64,000 bases of DNA. Origin: Gemmatimonas phototrophica (lineage in GTDB: Bacteria > Gemmatimonadota > Gemmatimonadetes > Gemmatimonadales > Gemmatimonadaceae). Of the stretch, positions 44,264 to 53,773 are shown piece by piece. Location: NCBI RefSeq assembly GCF_000695095.2, contig NZ_CP011454.1, positions 2,728,001 through 2,792,000 on the forward strand, written 5' to 3'. How positions within the stretch are numbered: position 1 is the stretch's first letter; each line of letters begins with the position of its first letter. A program made the translations under genes and the position numbers. The notes beneath the pieces are model-generated. The model was not told the origin of the DNA. It did not search any database and saw only the letters and a program-made list of their open reading frames with translations.

Positions 44264-44348
44264 GCACGAAGGCATCCGAGGCACCAAAGGCATCCGAGGT
44301 TACACATGGATGCCTTGGATGCCTCGGATGTCTTGGATGCCTTCGTGC
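44264..44348. repeat. Hairpin array of GGCATCC units
   Basis: GCACGAAGGCATCCGAGG and CACCAAAGGCATCCGAGG face inverted copies (GGATGCC three times, GGATGTC once), ending CCTTCGTGC. The outer arms pair well, giving a long imperfect hairpin of about 85 bases. It lies 39 bases past the stop of the tricorn-like gene and before the start of the PepSY gene. It may terminate the tricorn transcript; no T-run is seen. Confidence 0.7.
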
Positions 44349-44387
44349 GATCAGTTCAGCAGAATCGCAGCACGGGCGGAAACCCGG

Positions 44388-47300
44388 TCACTTCCCGCGA
44401 CGCCCCCACACCGGCGCGGTCGGTTCCGTGTTCAACCGGTCGTTCTTCCAGGTGCTGAGCAGCCGTAGCGCTTCCTGCGTCGCCCGTTCCAGCTGGGGAT
44501 CTCGGCCACCAATCACCTCTTTCGGGAAGTTCTCCACGTCGATGTCCGGCGCCACGCCTTCATTCTCTACCGCGAACTTGTTGTCGCGTGAGAAGAAGCC
44601 GAAGCGCGGCGCAATCATGGACCCGCCATCCACAAACGGCGGGGTATCGGTGGTGGCCACCAACCCGCCCCACGTGCGTGCCCCCACCAGCGGCCCCAAC
44701 TTGCGACGCTTGAACATGTACGGCATGAGGTCTCCACCCGATCCGGCCATTTCGTTGATGATCATGACCTTGGGCCCCCAAATGCCATTGGCCGGGCTGG
44801 TGAACGGATAGCGAGCGCCCACCGGGTTGTTGAAGTAGCCGTCGTAGTCGCGCCCCAACAGGTCCACGATGTAGTCGGCCGCCGACCCACCGCCATTGAA
44901 CCGCTCATCTACCACCACACCCTGACGGTCCTGCTGTGCGAAGTAGTAGCGATTGAAGCTCGTGTAGCCTGGCTGCCCCGTGTTCGGCAGGTAGACATAC
45001 GCCAGCTTGCCGTTGGACACGCTGTCCACATACCGACGGTTCGCTTCCACCCACGCCCGCGTACGCAATCCCTGCTCGTTGGCCACCGGCAGCACCGTAA
45101 TGGTCCGGGCGCCCTGCATATCCGGGCGGCTGTTCACCGTGAGCACCGTTTGCCGATTGGCCGTGCCATCAAGCAGGCGGTAAATGTTGTCCGGTGCACG
45201 CAGCTCCACGCCGTTGATCGCCAGGATATAGTCCCCGCGCGCCACATTGACCCCCGGTGTGACCAGCGGCGCCCGCAACTCGGGGTTCCAGCTCTCCGCA
45301 TCGTAAATGCGGGCCAGCCGATAGCGACCGCCTTCAATGGTAAAGTCGGCACCCAGCAATCCACCGCTGCCATTGGGCACCTCGGGGTAGTCGCCGCCCC
45401 GCACATACGAATGCCCAATGGCCGTCTCCGCTCCCATGTTGTCCAGGAGGTAGTTGAGATCCGCCCGGTGATTCACGTGCGCCAGCAACGGCTCGTACAT
45501 CTTCTTCACCGCCGCCCAATCGGTACCGTGCAGATTCTTCACATAGAAGTTGTTGCGCTGATTGCGCCACCCTTCGTTGAAGATCTGCTTGAACTCCTCG
45601 CGGGGGTCGATGTACGCGCGCAGCGTCACGTTGAGCCGTCCGCTCCCGGCGGCCGGAATGGCCTTGTCCGCATCCACCAGGAACAGGCCACCAGCAGCCC
45701 CACCAGCACGGTAGAGCAACTTCTTGCCGTCGGCACTCACGGTATACTGTGCCGCTCCCATCACGAACGGCTGCGCCCGTCGGGTGCTTAGCTGGAACCG
45801 GTGCAGCGTATTGCTCCCGCCGCCACCGCCCTGACCGCCGGTGGTGCCCATCGCCGGTGTGGGCTCAAGAAAGAACACCGTGCCGGCAGGACCGGCGCGC
45901 AGCTCGCCATAGTCACGCTCCACGAGCCCCTGCACCGCCACGATCCGCTGCTGAATGCCGTCAAAGTCAATGCGCACCGGCCGCGGTGCCGAGGGCATGG
46001 CATCTCCACCGCGGCCACTGTCCGGACGAACACGCGGCGCTGCCGCCGCGGCCGGTGCGGCACTATCCCGTGCCGCAGCTGAACGGGCGGCTTCTTCATC
46101 ACTCTCCGGGAGCAACGGCGACGGCTCGCTCTTTGACAGAATGGCCATGTACAACGCGCGCGTCTCCGGGCGGTCGTACTTGGTCATATCCAGCAACGAG
46201 GAATTGAGCGCGAAGTTCGTGCTGGCAAAGAACCACAGATACTTGCCACTCCCATCCCACGCCGGACTGGTTGCGTCGGCCAGGCCGTCCGTGACCTGCT
46301 TCACCACGCCGGCATCCACGTCGTACACAAAGATGGCGCGGAAGAGCGACTTGAGCCGCTTGGGGTAGGCGAGATAGCGCGAGTCCGGGCTCCAGACGGG
46401 GACGATCGATCGATCCATCATGAAATACGGATCGGAGTCTGCCACCTTCGCGCGCCCGCTCAGGACATCCACCAGCCAGACGCGGAAATGGGAATCCTGA
46501 AACGCAATGGTGCGTCCGTTCGGCGACCAGCTGGGGAAGTACGGTCGGCTGGGCTCCGGCAGCGCAATGGTGCGCTTGGCGCCCAGACCCTCCTGTGGAG
46601 CAATGATCAGCTGATACTCACCCGATTCATCACTGAAGTAGGCCACGCTGCGTCCATCGGGAGACCACACGGGCGCAATCTCAGCGGCGCCGCTGCTGCG
46701 GGTGAGATTCCGCACATCTCCCTTCTCAGCCGGGATCGTGAAGACTTCACCGCGCGCGTCCATCACCGCACGCTTGCCGGTGGCCGACAGCGACATGCTC
46801 GCGCCACGATTCGCCACGTCCTTCCACGCTGGCATCATCCACGGGAAATCCCCCACCGCCGAGATGGGGACGATTTTTGATGTACCCGCACGCGCATCGA
46901 GTTCATGCACATAGCCGGCCTGCTCAAAGACGACGGTGTTGCCGGCCGCGTCGAGCGCCTTCACATCAAAGTCTTTGAAGCGTGTCACCTGGGCCAACCG
47001 CTTGGCCGCGAGATCATACGACCAGACATTGGCCACACCGTCACGATCGGAAATGAAGTACACCGCATTCCCCACCCACACCGGATCCGTCTCCTTGCTC
47101 CCCGCAAATGGCGTGGTATCAAGCGCAAACGTCTTCAGATCCAGAATCCAAATGGGCTTGTTCTGCCCACCGCGATAGTTTCGGCGTTCTTCATCCCATG
47201 AACTCGGCATCCGGTACGCCACCTTATTGCCGTCAGCCGAGAGCTTCCCCTGATACGCGCGTGGCATGGGCATGGGATTCTCCACCCCGCCCTCCACCGG

Positions 47301-47753
47301 TACTGTCCAGAAACGGGGTGCGCCACTGGGGGCCCACGTGGCACGCGGAGAAGCAAAGACCACCGATTTGCCATCAGGGGCCCACCCCTGCACCACGTCG
47401 CTGGATGGGTGCCACGTCAGTCGTTTCGGCTGCCCCCCTTCAACGGGCACCACATACACATCGGTATTCCCGGCATACTCGGCGCTGAACGCGACCAGCT
47501 TGCCATCGGGAGACAACTTGGGGTTCTGCGTTTGCCCCTGGAAGCTGGTGAGGCGTCGCGCGTTTCCGCCGGCACGTTCCACCACCCACACGTTGTTGGC
47601 GTAGGCAAAGGCGATGTGCTGGGCGCTCACACTGGGTGTGCGCAACAGGCGGGTAGGAGACTGCGCCCCGAGAACGGGCGTGACCAACGCCAGGACAAGC
47701 CCGGCGGTGTAGAGGCACCGGACTTGGTGCGACGGCAGGGGAGAGGCCTTCAT
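44388..47753 (-). CDS. Tricorn-like S41 peptidase, exported
   Basis: A peptidase of 1121 residues homologous to the archaeal tricorn core. A signal peptide (YTAGLVLALVTPVLGAQS) is followed by an N-terminal WD40/PD40-like propeller (residues about 35-330, PDGKLVAFSAEYAGNTDVYVV) and a second one (about 340-560). Then come a short linker, a PDZ domain (about 785-870, DYILAINGVELRAPDNIYRL) and the S41 protease domain. The catalytic Ser is S1005 in NEMAGSGGDLMPY. A low-complexity Ala-rich insert separates the propellers from the core. The export signal distinguishes it from cytoplasmic tricorn. The start ATG at 47753 sits before the signal; a longer frame adds 12 residues. A shared inverted repeat lies 76 bases upstream. 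Confidence 0.9.
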   Translation of the reverse strand: MKASPLPSHQVRCLYTAGLVLALVTPVLGAQSPTRLLRTPSVSAQHIAFAYANNVWVVERAGGNARRLTSFQGQTQNPKLSPDGKLVAFSAEYAGNTDVYVVPVEGGQPKRLTWHPSSDVVQGWAPDGKSVVFASPRATWAPSGAPRFWTVPVEGGVENPMPMPRAYQGKLSADGNKVAYRMPSSWDEERRNYRGGQNKPIWILDLKTFALDTTPFAGSKETDPVWVGNAVYFISDRDGVANVWSYDLAAKRLAQVTRFKDFDVKALDAAGNTVVFEQAGYVHELDARAGTSKIVPISAVGDFPWMMPAWKDVANRGASMSLSATGKRAVMDARGEVFTIPAEKGDVRNLTRSSGAAEIAPVWSPDGRSVAYFSDESGEYQLIIAPQEGLGAKRTIALPEPSRPYFPSWSPNGRTIAFQDSHFRVWLVDVLSGRAKVADSDPYFMMDRSIVPVWSPDSRYLAYPKRLKSLFRAIFVYDVDAGVVKQVTDGLADATSPAWDGSGKYLWFFASTNFALNSSLLDMTKYDRPETRALYMAILSKSEPSPLLPESDEEAARSAAARDSAAPAAAAAPRVRPDSGRGGDAMPSAPRPVRIDFDGIQQRIVAVQGLVERDYGELRAGPAGTVFFLEPTPAMGTTGGQGGGGGSNTLHRFQLSTRRAQPFVMGAAQYTVSADGKKLLYRAGGAAGGLFLVDADKAIPAAGSGRLNVTLRAYIDPREEFKQIFNEGWRNQRNNFYVKNLHGTDWAAVKKMYEPLLAHVNHRADLNYLLDNMGAETAIGHSYVRGGDYPEVPNGSGGLLGADFTIEGGRYRLARIYDAESWNPELRAPLVTPGVNVARGDYILAINGVELRAPDNIYRLLDGTANRQTVLTVNSRPDMQGARTITVLPVANEQGLRTRAWVEANRRYVDSVSNGKLAYVYLPNTGQPGYTSFNRYYFAQQDRQGVVVDERFNGGGSAADYIVDLLGRDYDGYFNNPVGARYPFTSPANGIWGPKVMIINEMAGSGGDLMPYMFKRRKLGPLVGARTWGGLVATTDTPPFVDGGSMIAPRFGFFSRDNKFAVENEGVAPDIDVENFPKEVIGGRDPQLERATQEALRLLSTWKNDRLNTEPTAPVWGRRGK

Positions 47754-47828
47754 AAACGACTCGGCGAGGGCGTGAACGATCGAGGCCATGCCGAATCACG
47801 GCAAAAGCTGGCCCGAGCCTACGTTACG

Positions 47829-47844
47829 ATGTGATCGCGTCACC
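47829..47844. promoter_or_regulatory. Inverted-repeat site upstream of tricorn-like gene
   Basis: ATGTGATCGCGTCACC, with arms GTGA and TCAC around CGCG. The same 16 bases with a single change occur upstream of the subtilase gene (55264-55279). Both lie about 70-76 bases upstream of the start codon of an exported peptidase, read on the minus strand. It is a candidate operator or part of a promoter; no protein is assigned. Confidence 0.45.
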
Positions 47845-47903
47845 CAACAGAGTCCGGACGCCGCTTTCCCTCGGTCCCTGGCCTGCGTAAACCCGTTACA
47901 CGC

Positions 47904-49736
47904 CTAGTACGACCAGAGAATCCCGTCGCGGGCAGCGGCCATTGTTGCATTCAACACCGTCTGCGCACGGTCGATCACCATTCCCTGCGCGTCCCGGCGA
48001 ATCCGCTCGAGCCGGACGCGAACACCATATTGTGCCCCGGGAACGAGGCCATTCAGCCCCACCTGTCGTGCGGGCCATCCCCACTGGTTGCCGGCAATAT
48101 TTCGACCGTCGGCATCCAGTGGGACCACAGTGTTCGCCACCATGGTGCCACCACCTTGCGCCTGATCCTTCAGGCGGACCTCGAATCGCACCTGCGCGTT
48201 GGCGCCAGCCCACGCAACGGATGCAGTTGGCAAGGACAGCACGACGATCGCTCCCGTGTCTTGCGCGACGCGAGTTTCGGTCCACTCGCGACGGTGCAGC
48301 CGGTCATCGCGCAGCATGTCGGCGCTTACGACGTGCAATGACGGTTCCTCGATACGCGGCGCACGAAGATCGTCAAAACCACCGAGCTGCGCCCGCACAC
48401 GCATGGCCAGATCGTCGTGGAGCGCGGTGACATTACTCATGGCCACCCCCACAGCATTGGTGGCGCTCAGAGCCCCATGAGTGCCCCCCAGCGGGCGCAT
48501 GCGATTGGCAACGGAAACCATACCGAGTCCAACGCGAAAGCCATCACTGAGTGAGACCAGAATGGGCGCCGGATTTCTGGTCGCGTCCCGATGCCCGTGC
48601 ACGATGCGCACCACGGCGATGGGATACTCGGCATCGGCGGTATATCGGGTCCACGCCTCGGCAGAGGCAAAGCCCTGCGCGTCCATGGCCCCATCGCGTT
48701 GCATGCGAGCCACCCGACTGGCGAGCGCCAAAGGATCACCGCGCAGTGGCGCATACCGATACCGCTCAACATTTCCGCGCCGATGCCAAAGCACATGTGC
48801 GAGGGCGGTGCGGTCTGCACCAAGACTATCCACTCCGGCGCGTTGTACCACATACAAGGAATCGGCGCGTCGCGAGGTAACGATGTCGACGCCTTTCACC
48901 GACGCCAGCAGCTGCGCCACCCGTTCCACGGAGTCCGGATGGCTGAAGACTCCGAAGCCGGTCGTGACACCGTCGACGCTGAACGCGACGTGATTTGGCG
49001 AGGCAATGGCGGGCGAAGCGATGAAGCCCTGGGCCGCAAGTTCCTCCACGATGGGAATGAAGGCTGCCTCCCACGCCCGATTGTGCCCGTGATCCGACAG
49101 GAGCACGATCTCCAGCGTCTTCCCGGTACGGCGTTGATACTCCTGCTGCAACGCGGTGAGCCGACCGTCGAGATGATCGAGATACTGCGCCACGTTGCCG
49201 CGGGTGTGCTGCAAGGCATCAGGACCAACGTTGTACAGGTACGCGGTCTGTCGTCCTCTCGTGGAGAGAATGTACTTGACGTCGTCGTCCACCTCGCGGC
49301 GTGCTACGGGCCAGGAGATGAGGTACGCTCCCAAGTGATGAAACTTGGTGTCGAAGGCATAATCCATGCGCTCTTCGTATTCGATGGGACGAATTGCGGA
49401 GAGCGCGTCGCCCAGCACGGCGTTATGTCGCGTACTGAAAAACACGCGTTGGTATCCGGCGGGAGGATACACCCCGAAAACGGCGTGCCACGCAATGTCG
49501 CTGATGGACGGGAAGGTGGAGACCAGTCGGGCCGGCTCCTTGAAGGCGGCAAACCGTCCGCGCGCGCGGGCAGCCATCAGGTCCCGGTAGTCCAGACCGT
49601 CCAGCGCCAGCACCACGCGCCGGGGCAGCTCCGTAGGGGGAACCGTACGGCGGAGTGGGGTACAGGCAGTGGTCAGGAGCACCAGCACCGGTACCAGCGA
49701 CATCCTGAGCTTGCTCCATATGTCTGCGGGACGCAT
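47904..49736 (-). CDS. Alkaline-phosphatase-superfamily phosphodiesterase-like lipoprotein
   Basis: A 610-residue protein of the alkaline phosphatase/type I phosphodiesterase superfamily. The lipoprotein signal is LVPVLVLLTTACTP. The metal-site opening VVLALDGLDYRDL has the first Asp, STFPSISDIAWHAVF the likely Thr/Ser nucleophile region, and DHGHNRAWE the later Asp-His pair. Another His-containing block, GGTHGALSATNAVG, holds a final ligand. The last 150 residues appear as a beta-sandwich-like extension (ARVRFEVRLKDQ type). It would face the periplasm and cleave a phosphodiester or phosphomonoester; substrate unknown. It diverges from the plug-TonB_C gene, and lies head-to-tail before the tricorn gene. 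Confidence 0.82.
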   Translation of the reverse strand: MRPADIWSKLRMSLVPVLVLLTTACTPLRRTVPPTELPRRVVLALDGLDYRDLMAARARGRFAAFKEPARLVSTFPSISDIAWHAVFGVYPPAGYQRVFFSTRHNAVLGDALSAIRPIEYEERMDYAFDTKFHHLGAYLISWPVARREVDDDVKYILSTRGRQTAYLYNVGPDALQHTRGNVAQYLDHLDGRLTALQQEYQRRTGKTLEIVLLSDHGHNRAWEAAFIPIVEELAAQGFIASPAIASPNHVAFSVDGVTTGFGVFSHPDSVERVAQLLASVKGVDIVTSRRADSLYVVQRAGVDSLGADRTALAHVLWHRRGNVERYRYAPLRGDPLALASRVARMQRDGAMDAQGFASAEAWTRYTADAEYPIAVVRIVHGHRDATRNPAPILVSLSDGFRVGLGMVSVANRMRPLGGTHGALSATNAVGVAMSNVTALHDDLAMRVRAQLGGFDDLRAPRIEEPSLHVVSADMLRDDRLHRREWTETRVAQDTGAIVVLSLPTASVAWAGANAQVRFEVRLKDQAQGGGTMVANTVVPLDADGRNIAGNQWGWPARQVGLNGLVPGAQYGVRVRLERIRRDAQGMVIDRAQTVLNATMAAARDGILWSY

Positions 49737-49818
49737 GATTCATCGTAGCGGTCGCCGTGTTCCGCACAAGTCCGTCCACGCCAGCATTATTGGCGCCCCT
49801 TTGCGATTCAGCCCTTTC

Positions 49819-50973
49819 ATGTCACGACCAGTCGCGGTGTTCCGTGCGACACTCGCTGCCGCGCTGCTGTTGGCCACCGCGCTGTCCGCGCAGACGCCGG
49901 TGCAAGCCACCGGCACGGTGAAGGGGGTGGTCAAGAGCTCGCTCGGGCTCCCCATTGGTGGCGCACAGATGCGCCTGGTCATTCCGATGGGCGGCAACAC
50001 GCCGGTGGTTGAGTCCGACGACAACGGCACGTTCACCGCCACCAAGGTCCCGGTAGGCTCCGTGTGGCTCGTGGCCCGTCGCATTGGTTACCGTCCGGAT
50101 TCGGTGCAGGTCACCGTGATCGCCGACCAGGCAATCGAAGCTTCCGTGCAGCTGGAGCGCATTGCGGTGGAGCTCTCCACCGTGCGTGTGCTCGGGCGCC
50201 GCGATGTCGTGGGGCATCTGGCCGGGTTTTACCAGCGGATGGGCTACGGCAACGGACGCTTTTTCACGGCGTCCGATCTCGAACGCCGCAACGCGGTGCA
50301 CATGACCGATGTCTTTCGCATGATTCCCGGACTGCGCATTGAAACGCGGGGATTCCAGAACTCCGTACGCATGCGTGGCAGTCGCTGTGCGCCGTTGGTG
50401 TGGCTGGACGGGCAACCGTTGTACGCCGGCGAGATTGACCTTGATGCATTCGACCCCAAGAGCTTTGACGGCATTGAGATTTACAGTGGTGCCGCGAGTG
50501 TCCCGGTGGAGTTTCAGGGCAATCAGCGCATGAGCAGCGCCTGTGGCACCATCGTTCTGTGGTCGAAGCGCGGCGAGCTCCGCGAACGCAAGCGCAAAAA
50601 GGATGAACCTACGCCAGCGACTCGCATTGCCGAGATGCTGGAGACTGGAAAGGCCTTTGTGGTGACCGACGTGGATGCGGTCGCGCGCCCCGATTCGTTC
50701 AACCTCATTCGCCCCATTTACCCCGACTCCCTGTTCGAAGCCCAGGCCCCGGGACGTGTACTCGCCGAGTTCGTGGTGTCACCAAGCGGCGAGGCCATCA
50801 TGGACACGTTCAGCGCTGTCACCACCACCAATCGGCTGTTTGTGGAACCAGTGCGCCGCGCCGTGCGCGAGCAGCGGTTCACCCCTGCCATGAAGCAGGG
50901 AAAGATGGTGCAGCAGGTCATGCAGTTACCCTTTGAGTTCGTCCCTGACTCCACCGCCCGTCGTCGAAACTAA
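49819..50973 (+). CDS. Carboxypeptidase-regulatory/plug/TonB C-terminal fusion protein
   Basis: A 384-residue exported protein. Order: signal peptide (VFRATLAAALLLATALSAQ), carboxypeptidase-regulatory-like domain (about 30-115, GTVKGVVKSSLGLPIGGAQM), a TonB-receptor plug-like domain (about 120-245, MTDVFRMIPGLRIETRG, VWLDGQPLYAGEIDLDAFDP), a charged linker (ERKRKKDEPTP), and a TonB C-terminal-like domain (about 285-375, GRVLAEFVVSPSGEAIMDTF, REQRFTPAMKQGKMVQQVMQ). No barrel follows the plug. Start ATG 49819 sits directly before the signal; the open frame runs further upstream without homology. It sits 7 bases before an adhesin-E-like gene, probably cotranscribed. Domain calls are by eye and need a profile search. 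Confidence 0.75.
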   Translation: MSRPVAVFRATLAAALLLATALSAQTPVQATGTVKGVVKSSLGLPIGGAQMRLVIPMGGNTPVVESDDNGTFTATKVPVGSVWLVARRIGYRPDSVQVTVIADQAIEASVQLERIAVELSTVRVLGRRDVVGHLAGFYQRMGYGNGRFFTASDLERRNAVHMTDVFRMIPGLRIETRGFQNSVRMRGSRCAPLVWLDGQPLYAGEIDLDAFDPKSFDGIEIYSGAASVPVEFQGNQRMSSACGTIVLWSKRGELRERKRKKDEPTPATRIAEMLETGKAFVVTDVDAVARPDSFNLIRPIYPDSLFEAQAPGRVLAEFVVSPSGEAIMDTFSAVTTTNRLFVEPVRRAVREQRFTPAMKQGKMVQQVMQLPFEFVPDSTARRRN

Positions 50974-50980
50974 GTCAACC

Positions 50981-51415
50981 ATGTCATTCCATCCCCTACG
51001 AACTGCGGCCATCGCGATGACCGTTGTTACCGCCATCCTCGTCGCGACGCCTCTTCCGGCGCAAAAGGCGATGGCGCGCAAGGAGATTGGGCGTACGTCG
51101 GTGGGCACGCCGACACCGGTTTTCCTGGAACCACGAACCGTTTCGCGCGAAGGCACCGTAATCACCGCGGCTATTCGGGTCGCGCTGGTGCCGCCACTCA
51201 AGCACCCCAAGGGCGAACTGAAATCATCGCGGACCGTTGGCATGTACAACTGTGCCACCAAGACGGTCGCGACCAAGGAGAGCTGGTATTACCTGAACGA
51301 TGCCGGCACATCCGAAGGCATGCACCGGCAGGTCAAGATTCCGGGGTTCGGGCCAGTGGGGAAAGGCTCGGTGGCAGAGGTCGCGCTCACCTACCTCTGC
51401 GCCAACACGAAGTAG
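50981..51415 (+). CDS. Exported small protein, surface-adhesin E-like
   Basis: A 144-residue protein with signal peptide (AIAMTVVTAILVATPLPAQ). The middle has YNCATKTVATKESWYYLNDAG and the end CANTK; the paired Cys and the pattern recall the surface-adhesin protein E fold (PF16747) common in secreted proteins of unknown role. Match strength is modest. It begins 7 bases after the plug-TonB_C gene and probably shares its transcript. The stop is 15 bases from the convergent EamA gene. Confidence 0.6.
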   Translation: MSFHPLRTAAIAMTVVTAILVATPLPAQKAMARKEIGRTSVGTPTPVFLEPRTVSREGTVITAAIRVALVPPLKHPKGELKSSRTVGMYNCATKTVATKESWYYLNDAGTSEGMHRQVKIPGFGPVGKGSVAEVALTYLCANTK

Positions 51416-51430
51416 GCCGCTCTTGGCGGC

Positions 51431-52288
51431 CTATCGAAGACGCGCCGCCAGCACCACACCGCCAATGACGGCGGCCGCGCCAAGCATGCCCAACGGCGAC
51501 AAGTGTTCGTTCCAAAGCAAGAACGCCGCGACAACCGCCAGTACCGGCTCCAGCGTCGCGATCGTCGAGGCGCGCGACGGACCAATGAGCTTGATGCCGT
51601 TGGCGTTGCACAGATAGGCGCCATACGTGGCCACTGTGGCCAGAAAGGCAATGGCCCCCCAGGCTCGCCAGGTGAGCATGTGCCAGGAGACAAACGGGAG
51701 CAGCACCACGGCGCCCGTGGCCAGGGCCCACACCATGACACGTGCGGGCGCATTGTGCGCAAACAGATTACGCCCCAAGAGAAAGTAGAGCGCGTACGCC
51801 ACGCCCGACCCGAGTCCCCACAGCACCGCCGCCGGCGTGGCCGTGATGTGTGCCCCACCCGTCGCGGGAAAGAGTGCCACCAGAATGACACCGGCAAGTG
51901 TCAGGAGCAGGGCCCCTGCCTCTCGGGCCGATACGCGTTCGCGCAGGACAAAGTGCGCCCCCAACGCCACCCAGACGGGGGCCGAATACAAGAGGATGGC
52001 GGCCAGCGCCGCCCCACCCCGCTGCACACTTTCGAAGTAGGACACGTACAGCCCGGCGACGGCCACGACGCCAAGTCCCATGGCCCACGGCCGGTCGGGC
52101 GCGCGCAAGGCGTGTGCACGGGTAACGCTCGCGTGCGTGTAGAACAACAAGGCCGCGATGGTCGCCCGCCAGAACGCCACGGTGAGTGGCGGCACACCTT
52201 CGGCGAACGCAATGCGCGCCACCGGCCCCAACAGGGCCCATTGGAGCGCCGCCAGGACAATCAGCGACGCTCCACGTTCTTTCCTCAT
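51431..52288 (-). CDS. EamA/RhaT family drug-metabolite transporter
   Basis: Inner-membrane transporter of the DMT superfamily: 285 residues, ten hydrophobic helices in two EamA repeats. The opening RGASLIVLAALQWALLGPVARIAF is typical, and the first EamA domain ends near LAGVILVALFPATGG. The second half has ITATPAAVLWGLGSGVAYALYFLLG and the final GPSRASTIATLEPVLAVVAAFLLWNE is the conserved EamA motif. No binding protein or regulator sits next to it; substrate unknown. The ATG at 52288 is the first in frame after the icd stop on the same strand. Confidence 0.9.
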   Translation of the reverse strand: MRKERGASLIVLAALQWALLGPVARIAFAEGVPPLTVAFWRATIAALLFYTHASVTRAHALRAPDRPWAMGLGVVAVAGLYVSYFESVQRGGAALAAILLYSAPVWVALGAHFVLRERVSAREAGALLLTLAGVILVALFPATGGAHITATPAAVLWGLGSGVAYALYFLLGRNLFAHNAPARVMVWALATGAVVLLPFVSWHMLTWRAWGAIAFLATVATYGAYLCNANGIKLIGPSRASTIATLEPVLAVVAAFLLWNEHLSPLGMLGAAAVIGGVVLAARLR

Positions 52289-52328
52289 TGGTCACACATG
52301 CGCGTATGTCCGGACCGGCCGTGGCCGG

Positions 52329-53546
52329 TCAGGCCATCTTCGCCTGCAACCGTCGATCAATCGCGTCGAGGAAATCTTCCGTGTGCAGATACGGAGTCGT
52401 GCGATCAATGAGGATGGCCAGGTCCTTGGTCATCTCACCCGCTTCCACGGCTTCGATGCACACCTGTTCCAGCGTGTCGGCGAACGCCACGAGTTCGGGG
52501 GTCCCGTCCAGCTTGCCACGGTGGGCCAGCCCGCGCGTCCAGGCAAAGATGCTCGCAATCGGATTGGTGGACGTCTTGTTCCCCTTCTGGTGCTCACGGT
52601 AGTGACGCGTCACCGTCCCGTGCGCCGCCTCCGCTTCCATCGTCTTGCCGTCGGGCGTCATCAGTACCGACGTCATGAGCCCAAGTGAGCCGAAGCCCTG
52701 CGCCACGATGTCCGACTGCACGTCGCCGTCGTAGTTCTTGCAGGCCCACACGTAGCCACCTTCCCACTTGAGCGCCGACGCCACCATGTCGTCAATGAGA
52801 CGGTGCTCATACGTGAGTCCCTTCGCCTCGAAGTCGGCCTTGAACTCGTTGTTGTAGACCTCCTCGAACAGATCCTTGAACTGGCCGTCGTACGCCTTGA
52901 GGATCGTGTTCTTGGTGCTGAGGTACACCGGGTAGTTGCGCTGCAGGCCGTACGTCAGACTCGACCGCGCAAAGTCGCGAATGGAGTCATTGAAGTTGTA
53001 CATGCCCATGGCCACGCCGCCGTCCTGGCCGAACTTGGCGACCTCGAACTGCATCGGCTCACTGCCATCGGCCGGCGTGTACGTCATGGTGACCGTGCCC
53101 GGGCCCGGCACCTTGAAGTCGGTGGCCTTGTACTGATCGCCGTGCGCGTGACGCCCCACCACAATGGGCTTGGTCCACCCCGGCACCAGCCGCGGAATGT
53201 TCGAAATGATGATCGGTTCGCGGAAGATCACGCCGCCCAGAATGTTGCGGATGGTCCCGTTGGGGCTCTTCCACATCTTCTTGAGGTTGAACTCCTTCAC
53301 ACGCGCCTCATCGGGCGTGATCGTCGCGCACTTCACCGCCACGCCGTACTTCTTGGTGGCTTCGGCGGAATCAATGGTGACCTGGTCGTTCGTGGCGTCG
53401 CGATGCTCAATGCCGAGGTCGTAGTAGTCGAGCTGCACGTCGACGTACGGCAGGATCAGCTTGTCCTTGATGAACTGCCAGATGATGCGGGTCATCTCGT
53501 CGCCGTCCATCTCGACGACGGGGTTCACAGCTTTGATCTTGGCCAT
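52329..53546 (-). CDS. icd: Isocitrate dehydrogenase, NADP-dependent (eukaryotic-like subfamily)
   Basis: TCA-cycle enzyme that converts isocitrate to 2-oxoglutarate and CO2. The 405-residue product belongs to the homodimeric subfamily [22 protein letters not shown], then [39 protein letters not shown] and [20 protein letters not shown], with the metal-binding Asps in YDGDVQSD. The coenzyme-binding region, [19 protein letters not shown], is typical of the NADP-specific form. The ATG at 53546 gives the family start; the longer frame upstream has no similarity. It is alone between an EamA gene and a 227-base gap before the subtilase. Confidence 0.95.
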   Translation of the reverse strand: MAKIKAVNPVVEMDGDEMTRIIWQFIKDKLILPYVDVQLDYYDLGIEHRDATNDQVTIDSAEATKKYGVAVKCATITPDEARVKEFNLKKMWKSPNGTIRNILGGVIFREPIIISNIPRLVPGWTKPIVVGRHAHGDQYKATDFKVPGPGTVTMTYTPADGSEPMQFEVAKFGQDGGVAMGMYNFNDSIRDFARSSLTYGLQRNYPVYLSTKNTILKAYDGQFKDLFEEVYNNEFKADFEAKGLTYEHRLIDDMVASALKWEGGYVWACKNYDGDVQSDIVAQGFGSLGLMTSVLMTPDGKTMEAEAAHGTVTRHYREHQKGNKTSTNPIASIFAWTRGLAHRGKLDGTPELVAFADTLEQVCIEAVEAGEMTKDLAILIDRTTPYLHTEDFLDAIDRRLQAKMA

Positions 53547-53695
53547 CGTGGGGAGTGCCGGGTGATTCGGGGTGGTGGACTGCCGGCCGCCCCAGTCGGG
53601 GCGGCGGGGAACTGAATCCGTGCAAGATGGGTCCCGAACTGCACGGGGACCAGTGCGCCCGTGGACTGCCGGGCGGGGGCGATGGGTACCAAACA

Positions 53696-53731
53696 CAGCG
53701 CGCCGCTCCGGCAAACCGGAACGGCGCGCTG
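53696..53731 (-). terminator. Hairpin downstream of subtilase gene
   Basis: CAGCGCGCCG, inner CCGG/CCGG around CAAA, then CGGCGCGCTG. It starts 42 bases past the subtilase stop on its strand. The remainder of the gap to icd (53547-53773) holds a second short stem, GCCGCCCC/GGGGCGGC near 53589-53608, and no gene. Confidence 0.75.
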
Positions 53732-53773
53732 CGCATCAGCAGGTAACCCGTTAGGGCACGGGTGTTTCCGGCG

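Noticed and set aside
47829-47844. A CRP-type binding site
   Set aside because: Arms TGTGA and TCAC have five bases between them where CRP sites have six, and no other CRP evidence exists; kept only as an unassigned inverted repeat.
52602-52620. GTGACGCGTCAC palindrome inside icd as a further operator
   Set aside because: It lies deep within coding sequence with normal codon use and differs from the two intergenic sites in length.
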